Source of the DNA: Streptomyces litmocidini
GTDB lineage: Bacteria > Actinomycetota > Actinomycetes > Streptomycetales > Streptomycetaceae
Direction of reading: 5' to 3'
Assembly (NCBI RefSeq): GCF_014649755.1
Contig: NZ_BMTQ01000008.1
Span: 248,001 to 312,000, forward strand
Length of the DNA: 64,000 nt
Every line of letters begins with the position of its first letter. Within the stretch, counting starts at the first letter, position 1. The notes beneath the pieces were generated by a model that saw nothing but the letters and a program-made list of their open reading frames with translations, ran no database searches and had not been told where the DNA came from. Position numbers and translations under genes: made by a program. Shown here piece by piece: positions 15,971 to 24,601 of this stretch.

Positions 15971-17479
15971 TTGACCGGCCTGTCCGCTTTCCCGCTGCCT
16001 TTTCAGGCTTCCCGTTCCCTGCCGTTCGCGACGCCCCGAACACTGCGGGAACTCCAGATGATGCGGTGCAGCTCGCACATCCGGGCGAAGCCGGGGTGGT
16101 TCGACAAGAGGAACGATGCCGACGTCGTCGCCAGGTGGACGCGGGAAGCGGTCGCCCAGGGCCTCACCGAAGCGCAGGTCCGTTACGTGCTCGCCGAGCT
16201 CGCGCATTACGCGGCGCTGCGGGACGGACGGACCGGCGTCGAGGTGTCCGCCGTCGACGGGGTGTGGCAGTCGGACACGCTGATCGACGACAAGCTCAGG
16301 TCCCGGCTGCGCGAGGCGGTCCGGGTTCTGGAGGAGGTCCCCGAAGCAGAGCGGGACTGGCATCCCGGCTCCGGCGGCCAGGTGCTGGATCTGGTTCACC
16401 CCTCCCTGTTCTGCCTGGTGAGAGAGGTGAGCGGCGCGCCCGAGCGGGCGTGGCAGAACCCGACGAACCCCTACTCGAAGTACGAGTTCTCGGAGAGGTT
16501 CCAGTGGCTGCCCACGGACGTCGACGTCCGTGACGACGGCGAGGTCGTCTTCCGTTCGTACGTCAACAACGTCCATCCCGAGACGCATCACGAACTCGTC
16601 TCCGTCCTGCCGGACCTGTTCGCGCGCATGCGCCCGCTGCTGGAGAACGTGCTCACCGATCTGCGCCATCCGCGGCCCCTGCGGATCGAGGCCGATCCCT
16701 ACGGGTGGTACGACTCGGAGCCGGTGTGCCCGGACAGGTCCTCCTCCAGCGATGACGAGGCCCATGCCGAAGCCCTCCGCGCGTGGGAACGGGCCCAGGA
16801 CGACTGGTGGGAGAACCGTCGCCCGGTGGTCCCGGACGCCCCGGTCTTCACCCCGCCCGAGGTGCCCGACGAGTCCGCCCGGGTCGATCTGCGCGGTCGC
16901 CGTCTCCAGGTCGTCGTGAAGCTCGCCACTCTTCACCTCACACCGGAGAAGCCCGAGTACGCGGGTGGCTCCTGGCACGTCGAGGGGATGCTGAACGAGC
17001 GGATCGTCTCGACCGGCATCTACTACTGGGACAGCGAGAACGTCACCGAGAGCCGGCTGGGTTTCCGGGCGGCGCTCGACGACCCGGAGTACGAGCAGAA
17101 CGACGACAACGGTGTGCGCGAGGTCTACGGCCTGGAGAACGAAGAGGCGTTGAGCCAGGTGCTGGGATCGGCGGCGACCCCGGCGGGCCGCTGCCTGGCG
17201 TTCCCGAACGTCCTGCAGCACCGCGTCGGCCCGTTCCGCCTCGCGGATCCCACTCGCCCGGGACACCGCAAGATCCTCGCGTTCTTCCTGGTCGACCCGT
17301 CGGAGAAGATCGTCTCGACCTCCGACGTGCCACCGCAGCAACCGTGGTCCGAGACCTCGACCATGACGCTCGAGCAGGCCGAGGAGTACCGCGAGCAACT
17401 GATGCGGGAGCGCAAGTTCTTCGTCGACGAACACAACGAGCAGCTGTACGAGCGGGAGTTCTCCCTCTGCGAGCACTGA
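15971..17479 (+). CDS. DUF4246 family protein, probable 2-oxoglutarate/iron oxygenase fold
   Basis: This 502-residue protein resembles the DUF4246 family found in fungi and streptomycetes (family recalled from its YYWDSENVTES and QHRVGPFRLADPTRPGHRK stretches). W335-H-V-E338 could supply an HxE iron pair, with His417 or His432-Arg433 as distal ligand and co-substrate contact; that reading is inference. The start is TTG 15971, chosen because GGGAGGA lies nine bases upstream and because the N-terminal SAFPLPFQASRSLPF segment looks family-specific. The first ATG would be 16058. No operon partner. Two strong hairpins follow. Confidence 0.75.
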   Translation: MTGLSAFPLPFQASRSLPFATPRTLRELQMMRCSSHIRAKPGWFDKRNDADVVARWTREAVAQGLTEAQVRYVLAELAHYAALRDGRTGVEVSAVDGVWQSDTLIDDKLRSRLREAVRVLEEVPEAERDWHPGSGGQVLDLVHPSLFCLVREVSGAPERAWQNPTNPYSKYEFSERFQWLPTDVDVRDDGEVVFRSYVNNVHPETHHELVSVLPDLFARMRPLLENVLTDLRHPRPLRIEADPYGWYDSEPVCPDRSSSSDDEAHAEALRAWERAQDDWWENRRPVVPDAPVFTPPEVPDESARVDLRGRRLQVVVKLATLHLTPEKPEYAGGSWHVEGMLNERIVSTGIYYWDSENVTESRLGFRAALDDPEYEQNDDNGVREVYGLENEEALSQVLGSAATPAGRCLAFPNVLQHRVGPFRLADPTRPGHRKILAFFLVDPSEKIVSTSDVPPQQPWSETSTMTLEQAEEYREQLMRERKFFVDEHNEQLYEREFSLCEH

Positions 17480-17558
17480 CCCCCTTCGCGTCCGAAGGGG
17501 GTCGGGCCCGGAGTGCGCGGCCGGCCCGGCCCGGGGCTGGTTCCCCGGGCCGGGCCGG
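17478..17558. terminator. double hairpin between convergent DUF4246 and sigma factor genes
   Basis: Arms 17478-17488/17493-17503 (11 bp, loop CGTC) overlap the DUF4246 stop codon. Arms 17521-17536/17543-17558 (16 bp of pure G and C, 6-nt loop) follow. Both are perfect. The pair lies between convergent genes and should end transcription both ways. Confidence 0.8.
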
Positions 17559-17576
17559 TTCCCGTCGGCCTTCGGG

Positions 17577-18434
17577 TCAGTTGCAGTCGTCGGCGAGCAT
17601 GCCCTCGCGCAGGCGGTTCAGCGTGCGCGAGAGCAGCCGGGAGACGTGCATCTGGGAGCAGCCCAGCCGTTCCCCGATCTGGGCCTGGGTGAGTTCTTCG
17701 ACGAACCGCAGGTGGATGATCCGCCGGTCGCGCTCGTCGAGGCCTTCGATGAGCGGGGCGAGGGCGTGGAAGTCCTCCACCAGTTCCATGGCGGGGTCCT
17801 CGCTGCCGATGTAGTCGGCCAGGGAGGCGTCCCCGTTCTCCTCCTCGCCGCTCAGCGCGGCGTCGAGCGAGGAGGAGTTGTAGCCGTTGGAGGCCAGGCG
17901 CGCCTCGGTGACCTCCTCCTCCGTGAGGCTCATCAGTTCGGCCAGCTCCTTGACCGTCGGCATCCGGCCCAGGCGCGTGCTCAGCTCTTCGGTCGCCTTG
18001 GCCAGTTCCACCCGCGCCTCCTGCAGGCGGCGGGGCACGTGGACCGCCCAGGAGGTGTCCCGGAAGAACCGCTTGATCTCGCCGACGATGTAGGGGACGG
18101 CGAACGTGGTGAACTCGACCTCCCGGGAGAGCTCGAAGCGGTCGATCGCCTTGATCAGGCCGATCATGCCGACCTGGACGATGTCCTCCATCTCGTCGCC
18201 GCGGTGACGGAACCGCCCGGCCGCGTAGCGGACCAGGCTCATGTTCATCTCGATGAGGGTGTTGCGCGCGTACTGGTACTCGTGGGTCCCCTCCTCCAGC
18301 ACCGTGAGCTGCTGGAAGAAGACCTTCGACAGGGCTCGGGCGTCCTTCGGCGCGACCGCCAGCGGGTCCGGGACCGCCGGAAGTGCCCCCGTCCCGACCT
18401 CAATACCCGTGGCCGACATCGTGGTGACCGTCAC
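17577..18434 (-). CDS. RNA polymerase sigma factor of the SigB/SigF/SigG stress-sporulation family
   Basis: A 285-residue group 3 sigma factor. Region 2 contains RNTLIEMNMSLVRYAAGRF, DIVQVGMIGLIKAIDRFE and the -10 recognition part FTTFAVPYIVGEIKRFFRD. Region 3 follows with VPRRLQEARVELAKATEELS. Region 4.2 has an HTH in LTQAQIGERLGCSQMHVSRL. Such factors are held by RsbW-type anti-sigma kinases and released by STAS antagonists; two RsbW-like and two STAS genes lie within 11 kb. ATG 18434 and ATG 18419 (MSATGIE) are both possible starts. Which anti-sigma factor is its partner cannot be told. Confidence 0.92.
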   Translation of the reverse strand: MTVTTMSATGIEVGTGALPAVPDPLAVAPKDARALSKVFFQQLTVLEEGTHEYQYARNTLIEMNMSLVRYAAGRFRHRGDEMEDIVQVGMIGLIKAIDRFELSREVEFTTFAVPYIVGEIKRFFRDTSWAVHVPRRLQEARVELAKATEELSTRLGRMPTVKELAELMSLTEEEVTEARLASNGYNSSSLDAALSGEEENGDASLADYIGSEDPAMELVEDFHALAPLIEGLDERDRRIIHLRFVEELTQAQIGERLGCSQMHVSRLLSRTLNRLREGMLADDCN

Positions 18435-18692
18435 ACCTATCCCCTCTCGTCCTCGTCCCGAACCCGGATTCGTGGCCCGATGGCAGCCGCCTACCCCGAC
18501 CTTGAAACTCCATTCCCATGTTTTTCGAGAAATCTTCGTGCCGGGCGTGAGGAGCCGTCAGCCGCCGTCTCCGCAGTCCCCGTTGCGGCCTCTCCGGTCC
18601 GCGTCCGGGCCGGGTCCGGTCGTCCGCTTCCGGGTTCTCGCGCCGGGGCCGGGGCAGACGGAACGGGTAGCGTGACCGAGCGAAGGAGAGAC

Positions 18693-19115
18693 ATGGCGCG
18701 GGATCCCTCACTGAGAGCCGTCGGATGGGCGCGGACGCTGCCCGTCAGCAGCGGCGTGAAGACGGCGCGGGACTGGACGCGTGAGCACCTGGCGGCCCTC
18801 GGCTGGGACCGTACGGCGCCGGACCTGGTGGACTCCGTCGTCCTGGCCGTCTCCGAGCTGGTCACCAACGCCCACGTCCACGCCCACAGCGACGCCCAGC
18901 TCATCCTGACGTGGGACGAGGAGTGCCTGCACGTGACCGTGCACGACGCGTCGTCCCACGTGCCCGAGCAGCGCCGTCCCGACGAGGGCTCCCTCGGCGG
19001 GCGCGGCCTGCTCCTGATCGACGCCCTCGCCGACGACTGGCAGGCCCGTCCCTGCCCCCGGGGCAAGGACGTCACCGCCTGCTTCCGGCCGGCCTCGCCC
19101 GACCGGCCTTCCTGA
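18693..19115 (+). CDS. RsbW-like ATP-binding anti-sigma factor/serine kinase
   Basis: A 140-residue GHKL ATPase-domain protein. The N-box reads VSELVTNAHVHAHS and the G-box SLGGRGLLLIDALADDW. AAGGAGAG precedes ATG 18693. It is transcribed away from the sigma factor gene across about 260 bp, an arrangement that makes the two likely partners. In partner switching the kinase binds the sigma factor and phosphorylates a STAS antagonist. Confidence 0.88.
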   Translation: MARDPSLRAVGWARTLPVSSGVKTARDWTREHLAALGWDRTAPDLVDSVVLAVSELVTNAHVHAHSDAQLILTWDEECLHVTVHDASSHVPEQRRPDEGSLGGRGLLLIDALADDWQARPCPRGKDVTACFRPASPDRPS

Positions 19116-19176
19116 GGTCTCGCCGGTGTGACGGCCGCCCCCGCGCGCCACTGTCCGGGGAGGCGGACGGCGTACG

Positions 19177-19599
19177 TCAGCGCCTGAGGGAGGCGAGCAA
19201 CGGCTGCCAGTCGATGTGCTGTTCCTCCGTGCCCCGCGGGACCAGGACGAAGGTCTCGCGGGCGAAGCGGGTGAGCTCCTCCTGGTCGCACCGGACCGTC
19301 GCGCGGTCTCCGGGCCGGCCGAGCCTCAGGAGGAGGCCGCCGTCGGGGACGGGGCGGAGGTGGACTTCTCCCGTGCCGGCGGGGGCGTGCGATCCGGCGA
19401 GGACCATCTCCCGGTCCAGGCACCACACGACGGGGCTGGGGTCCACGAGGTGGAAGGCGATACTCAGGGCGTGGGGGTCGCGGGAGGAGTAGCCGACGGT
19501 GGTGTCGATCCGGACCGCGGCGTCCGGGGTGAGCAGTTCCATGGCCATGTGTCGCGTGAGGGCGCGCGGTGCGGGAAGCGGCGCGACGGGCTGGAGCAT
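19177..19599 (-). CDS. SsgA-like protein (SALP) of sporulation and cell division
   Basis: A 140-residue protein of the actinomycete SsgA/SsgB family, recognised by VGYSSRDPHALSIAFHL, WCLDREMVLAG and the late WQPLLASLRR. SALPs guide septum placement and peptidoglycan remodelling during sporulation and are found in morphologically complex actinomycetes. AAGGAGAGG lies eight bases before ATG 19599 on its strand. Monocistronic by position. Which SALP subgroup it belongs to is not decidable here. Confidence 0.9.
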   Translation of the reverse strand: MLQPVAPLPAPRALTRHMAMELLTPDAAVRIDTTVGYSSRDPHALSIAFHLVDPSPVVWCLDREMVLAGSHAPAGTGEVHLRPVPDGGLLLRLGRPGDRATVRCDQEELTRFARETFVLVPRGTEEQHIDWQPLLASLRR

Positions 19600-19762
19600 G
19601 GGGCCTCTCCTTCGAGGGCATGGCGAGCGGGTGCGGTGTCCGCATGACCCGTCACGTCCCTCTCACACCTCGGGTCCCTCCGATGGACGTATCGGCTCCG
19701 CCGTGGGCGCGTGAAGGCCCCCCCCACCGGGCCACCGGGCCCGCGGCCGGGGCGAAGTCCCG

Positions 19763-20167
19763 TCAGGGGCGTGGCAGCCGAGGACTGTCCGCTTCCTCGC
19801 CCGGGGCGACGCCACCGGCCCCGGCCGTCCCGGTCGTCCCCGTCAGGTGCTCGTACGTGCCCGTGAGCAGGAGCAGCCGGTCGAGGAAGGCCGGCCTGCG
19901 CTCGATGTGCAGCCGCACCCCCGCCGCCTCGGTGTCCCGGCGGAGCGCCAGGAAGGCGGAGAGGCCCATCGAGTCGCACAGGGTCATCCGGGCGCAGTCG
20001 AGGTGGACGTCCGAGGGGCCGGGGCCCGAGGAGAGGTGGGCACGGACGGCGTCCAGCAGCTCGTCGGTGACGTCCCAGGCGAGGTCGCCGGCGATCTCCG
20101 CGTACAGGACGCCGTCCTGGCCGGTGGCGATCGCCAGTTCGAAGGCGTGGTCGGGGAATGCGGTCAT
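19763..20167 (-). CDS. STAS-domain anti-sigma factor antagonist
   Basis: A 134-residue STAS protein. MTLCDSMGLSAFLAL contains the phosphorylatable Ser of SpoIIAA/RsbV proteins, and the C-terminus is a short acidic/Pro tail. Its ATG overlaps the stop of the B12-binding gene as ATGA, making it the last gene of a three-gene operon (SpoIIE phosphatase, B12-binding sensor, STAS). The phosphatase probably dephosphorylates it, and the B12 protein may set the signal. Confidence 0.87.
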   Translation of the reverse strand: MTAFPDHAFELAIATGQDGVLYAEIAGDLAWDVTDELLDAVRAHLSSGPGPSDVHLDCARMTLCDSMGLSAFLALRRDTEAAGVRLHIERRPAFLDRLLLLTGTYEHLTGTTGTAGAGGVAPGEEADSPRLPRP

Positions 20168-21279
20168 GCGTGGAGTCCGGAGGCCTGGGGTGCGGGTACG
20201 TGGGCGAGGGCACGACGTCCGGCGGCCAGATGGGTCTGTGCGCGGGGGAAGTCGTGCTGGACGTCGGAGAGGAGGTCGAGCGCGGCCGACAGGGCGCCGC
20301 TCGGGACGCCGCGGACGCGGAGGACCTCCGCGGTCCAGGTGAGGAAGCCGGTGAACAGCTCGGCGTCGTCGGTGTACAGGGACGCGGCGAGGAAGTCGAC
20401 GATGTGGGCGATGTCCTCGGCGGTCCGTTCCCGCTGTTCCTCGGTGTACGCGGCCATGGCCGGGACCTTGGCCTCCAGCCCTTCGAGGACGTCACGGGTG
20501 AGCTGGGCCCGGGTTCGGGTGACGAGGGTGTACTCCTGGTCGAGCAGGTGGGGCAGGCCCTGGCCCGGTCCGGTCCGGGCTCCCTCGGGACGCCGCAGGC
20601 CCCCGGCCAGGAGGGAGGCGGCGGCGCGGGCGTCGGGCGCCCACCCGTCGGCGCCGAGCAGACGGGCGTATCTGCCGTCGGGACCGAAGGCGGCACCGCC
20701 GACGATCACGGGGATCCCTATGGCCTGGACGGCGGTGACGGCCGCGTGGGCCGTCGGCAGGCGGACGGGCAGGGTCGAGGAGAGCGCGACCACGTCCGCC
20801 CCGGTCTGGTGGAGGTGCGCGATCAGGTGCGGAGTGGGGACGTGCGCTCCGAGGTAGTCGACGAGGAAGCCGCGGCCGCTCAGGACCTCGGCGAGGAGGC
20901 GGGCGGGCAGGGCGTGCCACTCCCCGTCGACGCAGGCGACGGTGACGCGCTGCGGGACCGTGCCGTCTCCCCCCGGGCGGGCCGGCCGGGTCCGGGGGGA
21001 GGGCGGGGTCCGACGGGCGAGGGCGGCGACGAGGCGGTCCTGGATGGCCGTGGCGGCGTGCTCCTGGGCGACGCTGATCCGGCCGGCCGCCCATGCCCGG
21101 CCGAGCCGGGCCTGCACGGAGCCGATGACGTCGAGGAGGACCTCCTCCACCGGTGTCCCGGCGTCACGGGCGTCGAGGACCGCCGCGGCGGCCGCCTCCT
21201 CGTCCCTCTCCCCGAGGGCCGCCCACAGCCGCTCGCGGGCGGCGTCGAGGCCGGAGGAGGTCGTGGTGTGTGTGGTCAT
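20164..21279 (-). CDS. cobalamin (B12)-binding-domain sensor protein
   Basis: A 371-residue protein. Residues 20-90 form a helical cap typical of B12-binding modules (QEHAATAIQDRLVAALARR). Residues 110-235 form the B12-binding Rossmann domain, with EWHALPARLLAEVL in place of DxHxxG (the ligand His is kept, the Gly is not), then SSTL and the late GG in IPVIVGGAAFG. The C-terminal 120 residues are helical and may be a partner or output domain. Both ends overlap neighbours (ATGA), so it is fused by translation to a SpoIIE phosphatase and a STAS protein. Light sensing by adenosylcobalamin, as in CarH, or B12 sensing is inferred. Confidence 0.85.
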   Translation of the reverse strand: MTTHTTTSSGLDAARERLWAALGERDEEAAAAAVLDARDAGTPVEEVLLDVIGSVQARLGRAWAAGRISVAQEHAATAIQDRLVAALARRTPPSPRTRPARPGGDGTVPQRVTVACVDGEWHALPARLLAEVLSGRGFLVDYLGAHVPTPHLIAHLHQTGADVVALSSTLPVRLPTAHAAVTAVQAIGIPVIVGGAAFGPDGRYARLLGADGWAPDARAAASLLAGGLRRPEGARTGPGQGLPHLLDQEYTLVTRTRAQLTRDVLEGLEAKVPAMAAYTEEQRERTAEDIAHIVDFLAASLYTDDAELFTGFLTWTAEVLRVRGVPSGALSAALDLLSDVQHDFPRAQTHLAAGRRALAHVPAPQASGLHA

Positions 21280-22958
21280 ACGGTGTACCTGCCCCGGGTG
21301 TGGCCGTTGACCGCCGACAGATGGGTGGTGTGCGGCGCGGTGATCGCGACGACCGCCATGTCGTCGTGCGGGCCGCTGCCCACCCAGTGGCCCGCGATCA
21401 TCTGCATGCGTTCGACGACGGCCTCCGCCGGCAGTCCGACGCACTCGGCCAGCGCGGCCCTGAGCCGCTCCTCCCCGAACATGACGGACCCGAGCGGCCC
21501 GCCCCGGGCCTCGGTGATCCCGTCCGTGTAGAGCAGGCACGTCTCCCCGGGGGCCAGGTGCACGGTCGCGGACCGGGAGGTGACCTCGGCGAGCGCTCCC
21601 ACCAGGGTTCCGCTCGTGTCCGCCTCCTCCACCTCTCCCGTGGTGCGCAGGATCAGCGGCCCGGGGTGCCCGGCGCTGGTCAGCCTGAGCCGCACCCGTC
21701 CGCCCGCGCGTCTCACCGAAGCCAGGACCAGCGTGGCGAAACGGGTGTGACGGGCGGTCATGAGGGCTCCGTTGAGCAGCTTCAGGACGTTCTGGTGGTC
21801 GTCCGCGAGGGGCAGCAGCGCGTGCAGGGTGCTGCGGATCCTTCCCGTGAGCACGGCGGCGTCCAGCCCCTTGCCGCACACGTCCCCCAGGACGGCGAGC
21901 GACTCCTGGTCGGCGTCGGCCCCGGCGTGGACGTCGTAGAAGTCGCCACCGATCCTCTCCGTCTCCTGGGAGGTGCGGTAGCCGCCGGCGAAGTCGACCC
22001 CGTGGACGTGGTGGAGCTGCGGCGGGAGGAGTTCGGCGATCAGCGCGCGGGTGATGCGCGCCTGTTCGGCGTACATGCGGGCGGCCGACAGCGCCGCGCC
22101 GGCACGGGCGGCGAACAGCCGGGCGAAGAGTTCCTCCGAGGCGTCGAAGGCCGACCGGCCGCTGCGCCGCAGCAGGATCAGGACGCCGGCGGGCACGCCG
22201 TGGCCCGGCAGCGAGGTGATGGAGACGGATCCCGGGGGTCCTTCGATGCCCTCGGGCACGGCCCATTCCGGCAGTTCGGCCGGGTCGATCCACCGGGCGG
22301 GCACCGGGGGGAAGCCCTGGAGGGCCTCGGCCAGGCCGGGAACCGCCGTGGGATCCATCGCCACCTGGAGCCCGGTGACCCGCTCCCCCACCGCGGTGAC
22401 CACCCCGTACCGGTTCCTCACGGGCGGGGAGATCACGAGCGCCGCGTCGGCGAGGTGGGCCGCGGCGAGCAGGGCCGCCTTCTCCAGACACCGGTCCGGG
22501 TTCAGCGAGGACAGCAGCTGCGTGGACGCCTCGGCCAGGAGCGCGGTGCGTTCCTGCTCGGCCCTCAGGGCCTCCTGCGCCGCGGTCAGGTCGGAGTCGT
22601 CGACCAGCCACCAGGCGACGTCACCGTGGCCGGACTCGGTGGGGTGGGCCCGCAGGAGACGGCCCTCGTGGCTCCCTCGCAGGGAGGGACGCCCCGTGCG
22701 GACGGATGCTTCCGCGGACCGTGTCCGCGGGGGACGGGCCAGTCGCCGGTGCGCGTCCGCCAGCCAGGCGGGAACGACCTCGTCCAGCCACGAGCCGACG
22801 CCCATCTCGGGGAAGAGGTCCGCCGCGGCGTCGTTGAACTCGACGACGCCGCCCTGGCGGTCTGCCACCAGCGCCGGATGGGGCGAGCAGAGCCAGGAGG
22901 TGCCCGCGACCGTGGGAGTGACCCGTGACCGACCGGACTCGTGTTCGAAAACAGTCAT
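21276..22958 (-). CDS. PAS-GAF-SpoIIE type PP2C phosphatase
   Basis: A 560-residue protein: a PAS-like N-terminus (HPALVADRQGGVVEFNDAAA), a GAF-like middle with aromatic and hydrophobic core (near 150-300), and a SpoIIE PP2C domain with an intact metal site (IGGDFYD, LGDVCGKG, LYTDGITEARGG, GPHDDMAVV). It would dephosphorylate a STAS antagonist, most simply the one two genes downstream in the same overlapping operon. ATG 22958 is used; an upstream GTG at 23018 would add 20 residues, and neither has a clear ribosome site. Confidence 0.9.
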   Translation of the reverse strand: MTVFEHESGRSRVTPTVAGTSWLCSPHPALVADRQGGVVEFNDAAADLFPEMGVGSWLDEVVPAWLADAHRRLARPPRTRSAEASVRTGRPSLRGSHEGRLLRAHPTESGHGDVAWWLVDDSDLTAAQEALRAEQERTALLAEASTQLLSSLNPDRCLEKAALLAAAHLADAALVISPPVRNRYGVVTAVGERVTGLQVAMDPTAVPGLAEALQGFPPVPARWIDPAELPEWAVPEGIEGPPGSVSITSLPGHGVPAGVLILLRRSGRSAFDASEELFARLFAARAGAALSAARMYAEQARITRALIAELLPPQLHHVHGVDFAGGYRTSQETERIGGDFYDVHAGADADQESLAVLGDVCGKGLDAAVLTGRIRSTLHALLPLADDHQNVLKLLNGALMTARHTRFATLVLASVRRAGGRVRLRLTSAGHPGPLILRTTGEVEEADTSGTLVGALAEVTSRSATVHLAPGETCLLYTDGITEARGGPLGSVMFGEERLRAALAECVGLPAEAVVERMQMIAGHWVGSGPHDDMAVVAITAPHTTHLSAVNGHTRGRYTV

Positions 22959-23190
22959 ATGCGTGGCCGCCCGTGGTGGCCCACCACCTTCCCGCTCGAC
23001 GACAGCTGACCCGCCCACCCTTCCTCAGTGCGCGCCGCACATCAAGTGAACCCCCCTCTTCCGGCACGGACCGGGCGCCCCCACGCCATACCCCCACCTT
23101 TCCGGCACAGGAGCTTCACGGAAGGCTCACTCCCCGGGCCGGGTCCGGGTGCGACGGGACGACGGCGGAGCCGGGTGCGACGGGGCGGGA

Positions 23191-24021
23191 TCAGAGCTCG
23201 CGCCACTTCGCCTGGCCGAAGGAGAAGGCTCCGAAGAGCACGAGGCCGGCGGCCACGGCGAGCAGCAGCCACGGGCCCGCCGGGGTCTGTGCGAACGAAC
23301 GGATCGTGTCGTCCGTGCCCTTGGCGCGGTTCGGGTCGAACGCCGTCGCCGCCCGCACGCCGGAGAGCCCGAGCGCGGCGAAGACGAGGCCGCGCCCGAT
23401 GCCGCCGGCCACTCCGGTCACGTCCATGAAGCGGCGCTGGTACGTCGTCAGGCGCCCCCACGCCAGGTGGTCCCGGTACTTCCGCAGGACCGCCCTGCCC
23501 GCGATCCACAGCCCGGTCACCAGAACGCCGACGGCGACCGCGCCGACCCACCAACGGCCGCCCGGGAGTTGGAGCAGGCGGGCGGTGAGGTCCCGGCTCT
23601 GCCGGTCGGTCGAGCCCTCGCCGCTCCCCCGCTCCCCCGTCGCGAAGGAGAGGACGAGGAAGGCGGAGACGGCGTAGAAGACGCAGCGGCCGGCGGACAG
23701 GGCTCGCCGGTACGCCTTGTCGCCCTTGGGGCCGGCCCCTCCGAGGACCGTCTCCGACAGGCGCCACGCCGCCATTCCCGCCAGGCCTATGCCCAGGGCC
23801 CAGAGGAGGACGGCGCCGAGCGGAGTGGCCGCGATGTGCGCGAGGGCTCCTCCCCGGTCGGCCTGTTCGTCCGTCCCCGTCAGCCCGATGCGTACGGCCA
23901 GCGCTCCGACGAGCAGGTACAGCACGCCCCGCGCCGCGAAACCGGCCCGGGCGCCCGCCCGTACGGCCTCGTCGCGGACCGCTCTCCCCGTGCCGGGCAC
24001 GTGGGCCTTCACTGTGGTCAT
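23191..24021 (-). CDS. DUF1206 membrane protein
   Basis: A 276-residue integral membrane protein built from three related units of two helices each (ARAGFAARGVLYLLVGALAV, then SAGRCVFYAVSAFLVLSF, then GVAGGIGRGLVFAALGLSGV), the pattern of DUF1206. AGGAG lies upstream of ATG 24021. The function of the family is unknown. It stands alone between the phosphatase operon and whiB. Confidence 0.85.
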   Translation of the reverse strand: MTTVKAHVPGTGRAVRDEAVRAGARAGFAARGVLYLLVGALAVRIGLTGTDEQADRGGALAHIAATPLGAVLLWALGIGLAGMAAWRLSETVLGGAGPKGDKAYRRALSAGRCVFYAVSAFLVLSFATGERGSGEGSTDRQSRDLTARLLQLPGGRWWVGAVAVGVLVTGLWIAGRAVLRKYRDHLAWGRLTTYQRRFMDVTGVAGGIGRGLVFAALGLSGVRAATAFDPNRAKGTDDTIRSFAQTPAGPWLLLAVAAGLVLFGAFSFGQAKWREL

Positions 24022-24154
24022 GTCGCCTCGCTCCTCTCGGTCGACCTCCGGATGCCCTGTTCGTGCCGGACGAATCGCCCCCGGGCGGTTTCGGCCGCCG
24101 ACGGGGGGTCAGGCGGATGGAGACGAGTACCGACGCATTCACCAGGAGGATCAC

Positions 24155-24433
24155 ATGGACACCCGGGAGGGCCACATGGACGGCTGGCGGGCGGCGGCGG
24201 CCTGCCGCGAGGTGGACCCCGACCTGTTCTTCCCCGTGGGGGTGGGGCCCTCCGCGGTCGTCCAGGCCGACGAGGCCAAGGAGGTCTGCCGGCGCTGTCC
24301 GGTGCGGGCGGAGTGCCTGAGCTGGGCCATGGACGACTCCCGTCAGGTGACGGGTGTGTGGGGCGGCCTCACCGAGAGCGAGCGCCGCTCCCTCCGGCGG
24401 CGGTCGCGCCGCACGTCCGGCGAGCGGCGCTGA
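24155..24433 (+). CDS. WhiB-family iron-sulfur transcription factor (Wbl)
   Basis: A 92-residue Wbl protein with the four cluster cysteines C17, C45, C48 and C54 (spacing CxxCx5C at the end), the GVWGG turn at 67-71 and a basic tail (RRSLRRRSRRTSGERR) for DNA contact. CAGGAGGA precedes ATG 24155. Wbl proteins bind [4Fe-4S] and act with the principal sigma factor in development, redox or antibiotic responses. It diverges from the DUF1206 gene. Confidence 0.93.
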   Translation: MDTREGHMDGWRAAAACREVDPDLFFPVGVGPSAVVQADEAKEVCRRCPVRAECLSWAMDDSRQVTGVWGGLTESERRSLRRRSRRTSGERR

Positions 24434-24484
24434 GGTCCGGCCGACGCCCCTGAGGGATTCCGGCCGGGCCCGTGGGTGCGAGGG

Positions 24485-24561
24485 CTTCCGGCCGGATCGG
24501 CGTGTCCGAGGGCGTCTTCCGGCCGGATCGGCACGTCAGAGGGCGTCTTCCGGCCGGGCGG
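24485..24561. repeat. 31-bp direct repeats downstream of whiB
   Basis: The string CTTCCGGCCGG begins at 24485, 24516 and 24547, exactly 31 bp apart. The two complete units differ at only a few positions, the third is partial, and a decayed fourth lies near 24457. The array fills the gap between whiB and the convergent anti-sigma gene. The units contain CCGGCCGG palindromes and could act as a terminator or protein-binding array. Confidence 0.75.
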
Positions 24562-24601
24562 GCTCCGTAGGAGCCGGTGCCCCGCGCGGGCGCACCGGCC
24601 G

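Noticed and set aside
15723..15974. An 83-codon ORF between modBC and the DUF4246 gene
   Set aside because: Arg/Ala/Pro-rich with no motif and it runs over the ribosome site of the next gene; treated as non-coding.
24457..24561. CRISPR array
   Set aside because: Units are 31 bp head to tail without unique spacers, only three to four copies, and no cas genes are present.
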